Assembly (NCBI GenBank): GCA_963825315.1
Contig: CAWGST010000005.1
Location: 62,001 to 126,000 of the forward strand
Direction: 5' to 3'
Length of the DNA stretch: 64,000 nt
Origin: DASRLE01 sp963825315
Lineage (GTDB): Bacteria; Verrucomicrobiota; Verrucomicrobiia; Limisphaerales; Palsa-1400
Under the pieces are notes generated by a model that was not told where the DNA came from, ran no database searches, and saw only the letters and a program-made list of their open reading frames with translations. A program made the translations under genes and the position numbers. This document shows, piece by piece, positions 9,723 through 18,738 of this stretch (position 1 is the stretch's first letter; every line of letters starts with the position of its first letter).

Positions 9723-9936
9723 GGAATCGCCCCCTGAATCATCGGCATTGAGTCCGCAAATGCCGCATAGCGGATTTCGGTTATTTCTTTTCCTGGCTCT
9801 GGATCGATGCGGTCAACGATTTTGAATCTAAACTTTGTGCTAAGGGATTTGCGCGGCGATTGAGCGCGGGCGGTTGGTTTGCGCGGCGGCGGTTTGCGCG
9901 GCGATCATCAGGAGGACAATTGTAATTGTGCGCATA
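9723..9936 (-). pseudogene. Possible small secreted-protein gene cut by IS1182
   Basis: On the minus strand an ATG at 9936 opens a signal-peptide-like start (MRTITIVLLMIAAQTAAAQ) that stops after 31 codons. The next frame then reads on as STKFRFKIVDRIDPEPG and ITEIRYAAFADSMPMIQGAI up to the insertion sequence. Across the element, 8052-8007 can be read as NILEEHPKRYKINS followed by a stop. The parts fit a small exported protein broken by a frameshift and by the insertion. The evidence is only compositional, so this is tentative. Confidence 0.25.
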
Positions 9937-9951
9937 TCGCTTTTTTAATGG

Positions 9952-10197
9952 TCAACCGTAAACGTGTTCGTCCATGATTTTTGCGAAACGGCTCCACGAG
10001 ATTCTGTTCAAGTATTTGCGATGGCGTCCAGCCCAGTAGATAGCACCGCGTCCGATAACCAGTTCACCAATTTTTTGTTCGTCAGCTTTGATTTGCAACT
10101 TCAAAGACGACAGAGCCTTCGTCAGCGCGGGGATTTTAAGGGTGGCCGAAACGGTATGAACCTGCTTCTCTCGTCGTCTTCCTGTGCGCTTGTGCAT
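9952..10197 (-). CDS. Small hypothetical protein
   Basis: An 81-residue frame reading MHKRTGRRREKQVHT and then TLKIPALTKALSSLKLQI, with the tail RISWSRFAKIMDEHVYG. The layout (a short strand-forming phrase, a KIGELVIGRGAIYW turn, then an amphipathic C-terminus with a basic patch) looks like a real small protein rather than chance, and the basic, tryptophan-rich tail could bind nucleic acid. The frame stays open to an upstream ATG at 10281, but the added residues look random. I do not recognise a named family. It may also be the surviving end of a longer gene, since it sits in decayed DNA. Confidence 0.4.
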   Translation of the reverse strand: MHKRTGRRREKQVHTVSATLKIPALTKALSSLKLQIKADEQKIGELVIGRGAIYWAGRHRKYLNRISWSRFAKIMDEHVYG

Positions 10198-10634
10198 GGG
10201 CAATGGATATATCACGAGAACTGGCTTTGCAAGCAACATGTGCGGTAAGACGCTAAGGGGCAAAGGGTGCGCCTGGAGCAAACAAGCTCAGAGTCTGCGG
10301 CACGAATAGTTAAAAAATCATCCGGCGCAAGCGCGCCGTGAGCGCCGAAATGGCGCTCAAGCTCGGACGCTTGTTCAACGTCTCGAGCAGTTTAAATAAA
10401 GGGATGCAGTCGTAGAATGTCTCGTCGGCGAGACGCCAACGAGTGCGACCGAGTCCGCCTCCGCGCTGCTCCGGCGCGATAAAACGGTCGCGCTCCCCAA
10501 GACCGAACAGCATACGGCTACAATTATATTTAAATGCTCTCGGCCGAACTTTGGATGGGCATCCAGGCCGATTATGACTTGGAACTTGCCGGCAACAGCA
10601 GTGAAGCTGAAATTTTCCGTCGCGTGCTTCCGCT
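10198..10634. other. Non-coding stretch left of the miniature element
   Basis: No convincing gene on either strand. The 10310-10520 part shows G+C-rich palindromic words but no coding pattern. Confidence 0.45.
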
Positions 10635-10787
10635 GGAGCGGTTTAAGAAATGACATAGCCGCCGCGACCTCCCAAGCGACATTGCCCGAGCGAGGGTTGG
10701 CAGGGCGGCGCTGCCGCGCCGCCGCGGCCGCGCAGCAGCGCGGCCCTACCTTGCAATGCGGCTACAGTTTTCGTGAAACCGCTCTAA
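10635..10787. mobile_element. IS630-related miniature element (MITE)
   Basis: The left end at 10635-10660 (ggagcggtttaagaaatgac followed by atagcc) and the right end at 10760-10787 (ggctacagttttcgtgaaac followed by cgctctaa) form imperfect inverted repeats. The complement of the right end keeps tagagcg and aaaactgtagcc in register with the 28-bp ends of the full IS630 element at 28681-29684. The 150-bp interior has no gene and folds into a long GC-rich hairpin around 10699-10748. This is what a non-autonomous relative mobilised by that transposase would look like. Confidence 0.6.
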
Positions 10788-10829
10788 AGCTGACAGTGCC
10801 TGTTTTGGCGTGAAGGCGGCAGGGTAAAA

Positions 10830-12176
10830 TCATGGCGGCGAGCCGCCGCCATCCTCGGCGTCTTCGTCGTCCGGTTTGAATGAGGCAAGGCACAGGGCAA
10901 CGAGGAAGCGATTCAGGCCAGGCTCATTCTCCTGTTCAAGGGAGCTGATGGCCGCCATGGCGTAACCGGCAATGGTTTTGTCACCCGCAACGAAGTGTTC
11001 GCTCCGGTATTTCCTGAGTTGAGAGATCAGTTGCCGGATACGCTCGCGGGTAAAGATGGATTGGGCCATTTCCCGCAGGAACGAAAAAATCGCATCCTGG
11101 ACGGGTTTGGAGATGGTTACATCGGGCGCGTCGCCGTCCGGGTTTCCGGGGAGGATGGCCTGAGCCTTCTGGCAACATTCGTCCAAAGCGGGGAGCCACG
11201 GTTCGATCTCTTCGGGCGAGAGGAGCAGAAAGCGCGCGTCGGGACGCTCCAAGAGCTTGACGCAGTCGTGCTCAAGCGACTGCATGTTCGCGATGGCTTC
11301 GGAACGCAGGGCCGGGTTGTCGCGAAAAAAGGCCTCGAGGGCGGCGTTTTTGGACGGATCGGCCGTTTGCGCCGCAAGCCAGGCATCAATCTCGTCCGCG
11401 CTCATGCTGCGCAGACGATCGGGAGAGAGTCCAAAGTCTCCCAGCAATGATTCGTCCAGCGCGCGTTTTTCGGCCGCCCATGCGTCATACCCCAAGGAGA
11501 ACATCTGGAAGAGGAATGCATTGCTTTCATCTGCGAATTCGCCTGTTGCATGAGCGCAGCTCTGAATGAGCCATCCATCCAGATAGCGACCGGCCGCCAC
11601 GAAATCAGGCAGATGCGAATACAGTTCCATCGCCAGGCTGGCGCGGCGTTCTTTGTCGGCCAGAAACAAAATGGCGGCACGCAACGTCTTGCCCGCCTCC
11701 TCGTTCATAAAGGCGGTCGCGGGGTAACCTACAACGTCGAAAGCGCGTTTGATATCGGCGGCTGTAAACCGCAACGGGGCAAAGCATTCTTCCGCAAACA
11801 ATGCGTGAGTCCGGGCCAAATAGGCCTCCTCGTCTTTCCAAAGTCTCTTGAACTCCGTTCGATGCGCTTCCAGCGCCATCGTGGCAGCCTCGATTTCTTC
11901 TTCGCGCTGTAAATATGTCAAAAGAGGCTTGGCCTTCGCCGCCAAATCCGCGAATTCGGCCCTGTCCTTCGCCGGGCCATTTTTCGACAGTTTCTCCAAA
12001 AGATTTGGCAGTTGCTCGATTTCCATCGAGGCGCGTGGAGATTCTGAACCTGTGCGCGGCCGGTGAAGCGTGGATCTGCTCCGCCGGTCCGCGTTCAGAT
12101 GACAATGCTTGTATTTCTTGCCGCTGCCGCAGTGACATCGCTCATTGCGGCCCAGTTTTTTTTCTGAGGGTTCCAT
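10830..12176 (-). CDS. SEC-C motif protein
   Basis: The 448-residue protein begins with a SEC-C zinc-binding motif (GRNERCHCGSGKKYKHCH, residues 9-26), the same motif found at the C-terminus of SecA and in many small bacterial proteins. The remaining 420 residues are helical and match no family I know; there is no signal peptide. It follows the symporter with four bases between genes and so ends the arabinose operon as transcribed. Whether it has anything to do with sugar use is unknown; SEC-C domains often act in protein or ribosome contacts. Confidence 0.75.
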   Translation of the reverse strand: MEPSEKKLGRNERCHCGSGKKYKHCHLNADRRSRSTLHRPRTGSESPRASMEIEQLPNLLEKLSKNGPAKDRAEFADLAAKAKPLLTYLQREEEIEAATMALEAHRTEFKRLWKDEEAYLARTHALFAEECFAPLRFTAADIKRAFDVVGYPATAFMNEEAGKTLRAAILFLADKERRASLAMELYSHLPDFVAAGRYLDGWLIQSCAHATGEFADESNAFLFQMFSLGYDAWAAEKRALDESLLGDFGLSPDRLRSMSADEIDAWLAAQTADPSKNAALEAFFRDNPALRSEAIANMQSLEHDCVKLLERPDARFLLLSPEEIEPWLPALDECCQKAQAILPGNPDGDAPDVTISKPVQDAIFSFLREMAQSIFTRERIRQLISQLRKYRSEHFVAGDKTIAGYAMAAISSLEQENEPGLNRFLVALCLASFKPDDEDAEDGGGSPP

Positions 12177-12180
12177 TCAC

Positions 12181-14004
12181 TTATCGCCTGAAGTAAAGGT
12201 AGGCGCCAAGAATGCACGCCAGGATGAAGGCGGAGGCGGCTACCTCGCCCCATCCCCAACTGGCGCGGGTTTTGGCGTTGTCTTCCGCCGTCGTGGTGCT
12301 GAAGGTCAGGTTCTGTATTTTCGCGTAATCCGGGGCGGCTGTGGCATAGCTGACCACGATCATGACGACGGCGGCAATGAGGGTGATCAATATGCTGAAG
12401 TACTGGAAGTTGATGTTGTTGATGACCCAAAGAAATGAGCCTTCGGGATAGCTTTTGATTGCGCCCATGGTCACGTAGGTATCCACCAACAAACGGAAGA
12501 GGCCAACAACAAAACCGACGATCATCGCCCAAAGGCAACCCGCGGCGTTGAGCCGTTTCCAGAAGACGCCGAAGAAAAAGACGACAAAGATCGGCGGGGC
12601 CAGATAGCCTTGCACCGATTGCAGATAGTCGTAAAGACCGGCCGCTCCTTTAACCACCGGAATCCACATCATGGCGATGAGCACCATGATGGCGGTGGCG
12701 ATGCGGCCCATGCGCACCAATTCGTGCTGGGAGGCTTTGGGGCGCAGCTTCTCGTAGATGTCCACGGTAAAAAGGGTGGAACAGGCGTTGAAGACGCCGG
12801 CGAGGGAGCCCATGAGGGCCGAGAGCAATCCCGCCACCACAATGCCGCGCAGACCCGGCGGCAACAGGTGCGCCACCATTAAAGGATATGCCCCCTGCGC
12901 CGCGGCGGCCGTGGCATGGCCGGTTTGCGGATCGTAAACCTCGGCCAATCCCGGCACCTTGCCGCTTTTGGCCAGCGCAAAACAAATCAGGCCGGGAATG
13001 ATGAAAAGGTAAACCGGAAACAATTTCAAAAAGGCGGCGAAGATGCTGCCGCGGCGGGCCGTTTGTTCGTTGGGAGCGCCCAGGGCGCGTTGCACGATAT
13101 ACTGGTCCGTACACCAATACCACAGGCCAATGACCGGCGCGCATATAGCCATGCCCAGCCACGGATACTTGGTGTTAAAGTACCACGCTTCCCTGACCGT
13201 CGCTCCCGCCGCATCTTTGACCAGCACGGGCGACCAGCTCGAGGCCACGCCCGCAGGAATGAGCGGTTTCCAGAGATTAAACATTTCCAGGCCGCAGATG
13301 CGCCTCAACTCTCCCCAACCGCCCAATTTACTCAGCCCATAGATGGTCAGCAAAGCGGAGCCGCCGATGAGGACGATAACCTGCACGGCGTCGTTATAGG
13401 CCACCGCGCGCATGCCGCCGAGCATGGTGTAAAGGCCAGTCAAAGCTATGACCAGCACCGAGCCGATCCAAAAACTGTCGATGAGGTGCCCGCCGATGTT
13501 CAGCTTCATCTCCGGGAGCAGGGTGGAAAAAACAACGCCGCCGGCGAAAATGCCCACGGCAATCTTGGAGACGATGAAGGTCACGATCGAGACAATGGAC
13601 AGCACGTAACGCGAGGGCGGGGAAAAGCGCCGTTCCAGAAACTCGGGCATGGTGAAGACCAATGATCTGGCGTAAAACGGAACAAAAACCCAGGCCAGCA
13701 CGAGCAAACACCAGGCATGCAACTCGTAGTGCGCCATGGCGACGCCGTCCTTGGCGCCGGAACCGGCCAGGCCGACAATGTGTTCGGAACCGATGTTGGA
13801 GGCGAAAATGGAAGCGCCGATGACCCACCAGCCCAGATTGCGGCCGGCCAGAAAATAATCAGTGGCGTTGTCCTTGCCTCTTTTGACGACCCACCAGGCC
13901 ACGCACAAGAGAATGCCGAAGTAAAGCGCAATGGCCAGCCAGTCAAGACCAGTGAGTGTCGCGCCGGAATTCGCCGCGGCCGGGAGGGAAGCAGGAGGGT
14001 TCAT
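12181..14004 (-). CDS. Sodium:solute (sugar) symporter, SSS/SLC5 family
   Basis: A 607-residue membrane protein with about fourteen hydrophobic segments. The block DYFLAGRNLGWWVIGASIFA followed by NIGSEHIVGLAGSGA is the signature region of SGLT-like members of the SSS family, which take up sugars with sodium. Because it lies directly behind araA and araB, L-arabinose or an arabinose-containing sugar is the likely cargo. I chose ATG 14004 (MNPPASLPAAANSGATLTGL), giving the usual short polar N-terminus; the longer frame from 14070 would overlap araB by 29 bp. Transport substrate is inferred from context only. Confidence 0.85.
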   Translation of the reverse strand: MNPPASLPAAANSGATLTGLDWLAIALYFGILLCVAWWVVKRGKDNATDYFLAGRNLGWWVIGASIFASNIGSEHIVGLAGSGAKDGVAMAHYELHAWCLLVLAWVFVPFYARSLVFTMPEFLERRFSPPSRYVLSIVSIVTFIVSKIAVGIFAGGVVFSTLLPEMKLNIGGHLIDSFWIGSVLVIALTGLYTMLGGMRAVAYNDAVQVIVLIGGSALLTIYGLSKLGGWGELRRICGLEMFNLWKPLIPAGVASSWSPVLVKDAAGATVREAWYFNTKYPWLGMAICAPVIGLWYWCTDQYIVQRALGAPNEQTARRGSIFAAFLKLFPVYLFIIPGLICFALAKSGKVPGLAEVYDPQTGHATAAAAQGAYPLMVAHLLPPGLRGIVVAGLLSALMGSLAGVFNACSTLFTVDIYEKLRPKASQHELVRMGRIATAIMVLIAMMWIPVVKGAAGLYDYLQSVQGYLAPPIFVVFFFGVFWKRLNAAGCLWAMIVGFVVGLFRLLVDTYVTMGAIKSYPEGSFLWVINNINFQYFSILITLIAAVVMIVVSYATAAPDYAKIQNLTFSTTTAEDNAKTRASWGWGEVAASAFILACILGAYLYFRR

Positions 14005-14041
14005 TTGTTTGGGTATGTCGCTGTAGATTAAATTCGCCCCA

Positions 14042-15718
14042 TCATTTTCGCGCGCGATCGCGGATGTCAATCAATTGTTTCATGACGTCGTAAAGATTGC
14101 CGTGCCATGCGCTGACGCCAAAGGCGTCATGCAGCCTGCCGTAAAGCCGGAACAACTGGCGATAGACGTCATGCGCGGGAAGGTTCGGTTGGAAGACGCG
14201 CGGCTTGATGGCCGACATGGCTTTGCGGGCCGAGGCGTAATTCGGATGGGCGCGGCCCACCACCGCTCCAGCCATGGCCGCGCCCAGCGCGCAGGTTTGC
14301 GCCGACCGGGAAATTTTCATCGGGCGGCCGGTGACGTCGGCGTAGATTTGCATGACAAAGGGATTTTTTTCGGCAATGCCGCCGCAATTGATAATCTGGG
14401 CGATCTTCACGCCGTATTCTTCAAAGCGGTTGATGATGGTCAGCGCTCCGAAGGCGGTGGCTTCGACCAGGGCGCGGTAAATCTCGGCGGGCGTGGTGTA
14501 GAGAGACTGGCCCAGGAGCAACCCGGTCAGGCGCTGGTCAACGAGCACGGTGCGATTGCCGTTGTTCCAATCCAGGGCGAGCAGGCCCGATTCGCCCGGC
14601 TTGAGTTGGGCGGCGGCGGCGGTCAATTGCCCGTGCGAACCGGCCCTGGCGCCGCCCGGTTTGATGTAATTGACAAACCAGTTGAAAATATCGCCCACCG
14701 CCGACTGCCCCGCCTCCAAGCCGTAGTAACCGGGCAGGACGCTGCCATCCACAATGCCGCACAGCCCCGGAATGTCCGCCAGTTTTTCGTTGTTCGGCGC
14801 AATGGCAATATCGCAAGTGCTGGTGCCGATGATTTTGACAAGGGCGCCGGGCGCGATGCCGCAGCCGACGGCCCCCAAGTGGGCGTCAAAAGCGCCGACG
14901 GCAACGGGAATTCCCGCGGGCAGCCCGGTCTTCCCCGCCCATGCAGGAGTCAATCGTCCCGCGGCATGATCAATCGTCCGTACATTCTGACAAAGGCGGG
15001 AGCGAAGCGCGGCCAGACGCGGATCGAGTTTGCCCAGGAATTCGGCATCGGGATAGCCGCCCCAACTCTGGTTGAACATGGCTTTATGGCCGGCGGCGCA
15101 GATGCCCGCGACCCGTTGGGAGGGCGATTGGGCGCCGGTGAGGGCGGCGGGAATAAAGTCGGCCAGTTCGATCCAAGAGTGGGCCGCTTCAAATACGTCC
15201 GGGCTGACGCGCAGGCAGTGCAGAATTTTGCTGAAAAACCATTCGCTGGAATAAGTGCCGCCGCACTTGGCCAGGTATTGCGGTCGAATTTTCCGGGCCA
15301 GTGCGGTGATTTCCGCGGCTTCAGCGGTGCCGGTATGATCTTTCCACAACCAGGCCATGGCGTTGGGGTTGGTCGCAAACCGTCGGTCAAAAGCCAGCGG
15401 CTGGTCCTGCTGGTCCAGCGGCAGAGGCGTGCTGCCGGTGGTGTCCACTCCGAGGCCGACGATCTGTACTGGCTTGAATCGCTTGAGATTCTGTGCCGCC
15501 CCGGCCACGGCTTTGCGCAGAGTGATCTCCGTGCCCTTGATGTAATCGGCGGGATGCTGGCGGGCCAAATGCGGGTCGCGTGACAGAATGACCCCGCTGT
15601 CGCCGTGGGCGTAATTCCAAACGGCGGTGGCCACTTCGCGGCCATCGGCTGTGTCCACCACCAGCGCGCGAACGGAATTCGTGCCGTAATCCAATCCAAT
15701 GGCGTATTGGCGGCTCAT
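14042..15718 (-). CDS. araB: Ribulokinase
   Basis: The 558-residue protein is a FGGY-family kinase: IGLDYGTNSVRALVVD near the N-terminus is the phosphate-binding start, VAVGAFDAHLGAVGCG the mid-protein substrate region, and INCGGIAEKNPFVMQIYADV the C-terminal ATPase block. Length and these blocks match bacterial ribulokinase, which phosphorylates L-ribulose to L-ribulose 5-phosphate. The start is three bases past the araA stop, so the two are translated from one message. No araD (epimerase) is found in this window. Confidence 0.93.
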   Translation of the reverse strand: MSRQYAIGLDYGTNSVRALVVDTADGREVATAVWNYAHGDSGVILSRDPHLARQHPADYIKGTEITLRKAVAGAAQNLKRFKPVQIVGLGVDTTGSTPLPLDQQDQPLAFDRRFATNPNAMAWLWKDHTGTAEAAEITALARKIRPQYLAKCGGTYSSEWFFSKILHCLRVSPDVFEAAHSWIELADFIPAALTGAQSPSQRVAGICAAGHKAMFNQSWGGYPDAEFLGKLDPRLAALRSRLCQNVRTIDHAAGRLTPAWAGKTGLPAGIPVAVGAFDAHLGAVGCGIAPGALVKIIGTSTCDIAIAPNNEKLADIPGLCGIVDGSVLPGYYGLEAGQSAVGDIFNWFVNYIKPGGARAGSHGQLTAAAAQLKPGESGLLALDWNNGNRTVLVDQRLTGLLLGQSLYTTPAEIYRALVEATAFGALTIINRFEEYGVKIAQIINCGGIAEKNPFVMQIYADVTGRPMKISRSAQTCALGAAMAGAVVGRAHPNYASARKAMSAIKPRVFQPNLPAHDVYRQLFRLYGRLHDAFGVSAWHGNLYDVMKQLIDIRDRARK

Positions 15719-15721
15719 GGT

Positions 15722-17233
15722 TCAGCAGCCCAGCCCGCGGGCGAGAGCATAATAAACTTCATTGTGACGCAACTCCTTTTTGAACTCGCGCAGCCGGGTC
15801 GTGTCATCAATAATGACCAGTTCGATCCCGGCCATGTCGGCGAAGTCTTCCAGCATGGCGGTGGTGACCGCCTGGCTGAAGCTGGTATGGTGGGCGCCCC
15901 CGGCATAAATCCAGGCGGCGGCCGAGGTTGGCAGATCGGGTTTGCATTGCCAGAGGGCGCGGGCCACGGGCAATTTCGGCAACGGTTTATCCGGCGCGAC
16001 GACCTCCACTTCATTGACCAGCAAACGAAAGCGATTGCCCAAATCAATCATCGAAGCGTTCAAGGCGCGACCCGGCGCAGTGTCAAACACAAGACGAACG
16101 GGGTCGGCCTTGCCGCCGATGCCCAGGGGATGAATTTGCAGCGAAGGGCGGCCGCGGGCGATGCTGGGGCAAATCTCCAGCATGTGCGCGCCCAACACCT
16201 TCATGCCTTTGGGATCCAGGTGATAGGTGTAATCTTCCATGAAAGAAGTCCCGCCCTTGAGGCCGGCTGCCATGACTTTCATCGCCCGCACCAGCGCCGC
16301 CGTCTTCCAGTCTCCTTCCGCGCCAAAACCGTAACCTTCCGCCATCAGGCGTTGCACGGCGATGCCGGGCAACTGTTGCAATCCGTGCAGGTCTTCGAAC
16401 GTGTCGGTGAAACCCTTGAAGTCTCCGGCGGCCAGGAAAGCGCGCAGTCCGGCTTCGATGCGGGCCGCTTCATGCAGGGAATCGCGCATGGCCCGGTCTT
16501 TGAGGAGTTTGGGGGCCACGGCATAGCGCGCCTCATATTCCCTGACCAATCGCCCAACCTCATGATCCGTGGCCTTGTTGACCGCTTTGACCAAATCGCC
16601 GACGCCATAACCATTGACCGAGTAACCGAATTGAATTTGGGCCGCGACCTTGTCCCCCTCGGTCACCGCGACGTCGCGCATGTTGTCGCCAAAGCGGCAG
16701 AATTTTGCGTCCTGCCAGTCGTGCCAGGCCGCCGCCGCCCGCATCCAAATGCCGATTTGCGACTCCACGGCGGAATCCTGCCAATGGCCGACGACCACCT
16801 TCCGGTTCAACCTCATGCGGCTCATGATAAACCCGTGCTCACGGTCTCCGTGGGCGGCCTGGTTCAAGTTCATGAAATCCATGTCAATGGTGGACCAGGG
16901 AATGTCGCGATTGTGCTGAGTGTGAAGATGGAGCAGCGGCCGGCGCAGCAGCTTCAGGCCGTTGATCCACATTTTCGAGGGAGAAAACGTATGGCACCAG
17001 GTGATCAAGCCGATGCAGCGTGAATCCGCGCTGGCTTGCTGGCAAAGAGCCGTCGCCTCGGCGGCGCTTTTGACCACGGGCTTGAAAACAACTTCCGCCG
17101 GAATGAGAGGCGCAACATTGAGCGACGTGGCGACTTGTTGCGCGTTGGCGGCCACCTTCTTGAGGACGTCCGCTCCGTACAAATGCTGGCTGCCGGTGAC
17201 GAACCAGACCTCGAATTGTTTCAAATTGATCAC
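15722..17233 (-). CDS. araA: L-arabinose isomerase
   Basis: The 503-residue protein opens VWFVTGSQHLYG and contains INGLKLLRRPLLHLHTQHN and SSFMEDYT-like text (GGTSFMEDYTYHLDPKGMKV), all hallmarks of AraA. It converts L-arabinose to L-ribulose in the cytoplasm using manganese; the conserved histidine and glutamate ligands lie in these blocks (ALVRAMKVMAAGLKGGTSFMEDYT and GAHHTSFS). It is the first gene of the minus-strand set araA-araB-symporter-SEC-C. The start is GTG at 17233. The 207-bp gap upstream should hold the promoter; no AraC or LacI-type regulator gene is nearby. Confidence 0.95.
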   Translation of the reverse strand: MINLKQFEVWFVTGSQHLYGADVLKKVAANAQQVATSLNVAPLIPAEVVFKPVVKSAAEATALCQQASADSRCIGLITWCHTFSPSKMWINGLKLLRRPLLHLHTQHNRDIPWSTIDMDFMNLNQAAHGDREHGFIMSRMRLNRKVVVGHWQDSAVESQIGIWMRAAAAWHDWQDAKFCRFGDNMRDVAVTEGDKVAAQIQFGYSVNGYGVGDLVKAVNKATDHEVGRLVREYEARYAVAPKLLKDRAMRDSLHEAARIEAGLRAFLAAGDFKGFTDTFEDLHGLQQLPGIAVQRLMAEGYGFGAEGDWKTAALVRAMKVMAAGLKGGTSFMEDYTYHLDPKGMKVLGAHMLEICPSIARGRPSLQIHPLGIGGKADPVRLVFDTAPGRALNASMIDLGNRFRLLVNEVEVVAPDKPLPKLPVARALWQCKPDLPTSAAAWIYAGGAHHTSFSQAVTTAMLEDFADMAGIELVIIDDTTRLREFKKELRHNEVYYALARGLGC

Positions 17234-17440
17234 AAACGCAGAGTGAGGCGAAGGCCCAAACAGATCAAGTCGAAAGGCGCGGTTTTTTATTTGTCATGGG
17301 AGATTGGCTTGAAAGCATCGGATGACGCCACAATTTGGAGGCACGCCGCGGCAAACGAGTTGGTGGCGCCAAGCGCCTGTTTATCAAGGAGAAACAACTC
17401 TTGACTTTTTGCATGGTTTGCATATCATTCCCTTCGTTTT

Positions 17441-18628
17441 ATGAGAACGCCGTGTTTGAGGAGCATCGCAAGAAGTTGCCGGGCGGGTGTTGTGTTTTCC
17501 TTGTTGGCAATATCTCCCGTTGGCTTTGGACAGGTGCCTGATCCATTTGACCCAATCATTGGCCCGATGGTGAGAATCATCAGCCCTGCGAATCATGCGG
17601 TTTTTTTCGCGCCGGTGGATATACCGATATTCGCCTATGTGGTTGATTCTCCCTACACGACCAATGTGGAGTTTTATGCCGGCACGAATGACCTTGGCTC
17701 CGGCTTCAGCCTGGGTGCCAGCAATCCTCCACCGGGGAAATTCATGCCTGACTTTGTGCTGGCCGGACCGCCCATCCTGCGCCTCCGTCCAGTGTATTGC
17801 CTGGTATGGACCAACGCGCCGCCGGGTTCCTATGCTTTGACGGCCGTGACCAAAGGCACCAATGGCCTGGGGTTCTACCCGGGCAGATTCATATCCAGAA
17901 CTTCCGCGCCGGTCAACATCACCATCCTGGCCCGTACGACGCCACCGACCAACGGAGCGTCCGTGGTGAGCATTGTGGCCACAGATCCGATTGCCATTGT
18001 CGGCAGCAATTCCTGGGTCTGGCCCGGTCTGAACATTGCAACGCCGGCGTGGACGGATTGGCCGCCACCCGTTGCGGCGCCCTGCACCAATTGGGGGCCC
18101 AAGGACGCGCTTTTCACCGTGCGCCGTTTCTGTGAGGAGACTAATGCCATTACAGTGGCCTATAGCATCGGCGGCACTGCCAGCAATGGCGTGGACTACG
18201 TTGAATTGCCGGGGTATGTCACTTTTTCCGCCGACAGAGCCTGCAGCTTGATTCCCATCGTGCCGATAGACAATGGACCGCCGTATATTCCCAAAACCGT
18301 CATTCTCACGTTGACGCCGGACACCAACACGCCGCCGGAGTATGTCATCGGATTCCCGAGCCGCGCGGCTGCGGTGATCCTTCATGAGTGGCTGCGGTGG
18401 CCGTGGCCGTTGCCGTGCCTGTTGCCCGACGGCAGCTTCCATCTCGATGCCGCCGGCCCGGACGGCGCCTGGTTCAGCGTTGAGAGTTCGACTGATTTGC
18501 TGAACTGGACGCCCGTCTGCACCAATCAAGTGGTCCAAGGCTCGATTGATTTTGTGGATATGGACGCCCCCAACAATACCCGGCAATTCTACCAAGTCGT
18601 GCCTCAGGACAATCCGCCGTCCCAATAG
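17441..18628 (+). CDS. Secreted Ig-like/Calx-beta-like protein
   Basis: A 395-residue protein with a signal peptide (about residues 1-30, ending near VGFGQ). Residues 40-160 look like a bacterial Ig-like domain (VRIISPANHAVFFAPVDIPI, then TTNVEFYAGTNDLGSG). Residues 180-320 resemble a Calx-beta fold (FTVRRFCEETNAITVAYSIG, NGVDYVELPGYVTF). The last 60 residues (FSVESSTDLLNWTPV, then RQFYQVV) are the beta-sandwich tail seen at the end of many verrucomicrobial secreted proteins. No catalytic motif is visible. It is divergent from araA, so they share the 17234-17440 promoter region. Probably a surface or extracellular binding protein. Confidence 0.75.
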   Translation: MRTPCLRSIARSCRAGVVFSLLAISPVGFGQVPDPFDPIIGPMVRIISPANHAVFFAPVDIPIFAYVVDSPYTTNVEFYAGTNDLGSGFSLGASNPPPGKFMPDFVLAGPPILRLRPVYCLVWTNAPPGSYALTAVTKGTNGLGFYPGRFISRTSAPVNITILARTTPPTNGASVVSIVATDPIAIVGSNSWVWPGLNIATPAWTDWPPPVAAPCTNWGPKDALFTVRRFCEETNAITVAYSIGGTASNGVDYVELPGYVTFSADRACSLIPIVPIDNGPPYIPKTVILTLTPDTNTPPEYVIGFPSRAAAVILHEWLRWPWPLPCLLPDGSFHLDAAGPDGAWFSVESSTDLLNWTPVCTNQVVQGSIDFVDMDAPNNTRQFYQVVPQDNPPSQ

Positions 18629-18738
18629 CGCCATCCGCATAAAGGCAGGATGCCTCCCTGGAAAAATGGCCGGAGCGGGAATGGATTCCAACCTTGCTTT
18701 CAACGCGAACTCACTTTTACATTCCGGCAAAAGGTTTG

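Noticed and set aside
14075..15583. 502-codon frame antisense to araB
   Set aside because: araB is certain, and the antisense frame has composition that comes from its codon bias in GC-rich DNA; no motif or ribosome binding site.
15605..17023. 472-codon frame antisense to araA
   Set aside because: Shadow of a certain gene; rich in G, R, H and Q in a way typical of reversed coding DNA.
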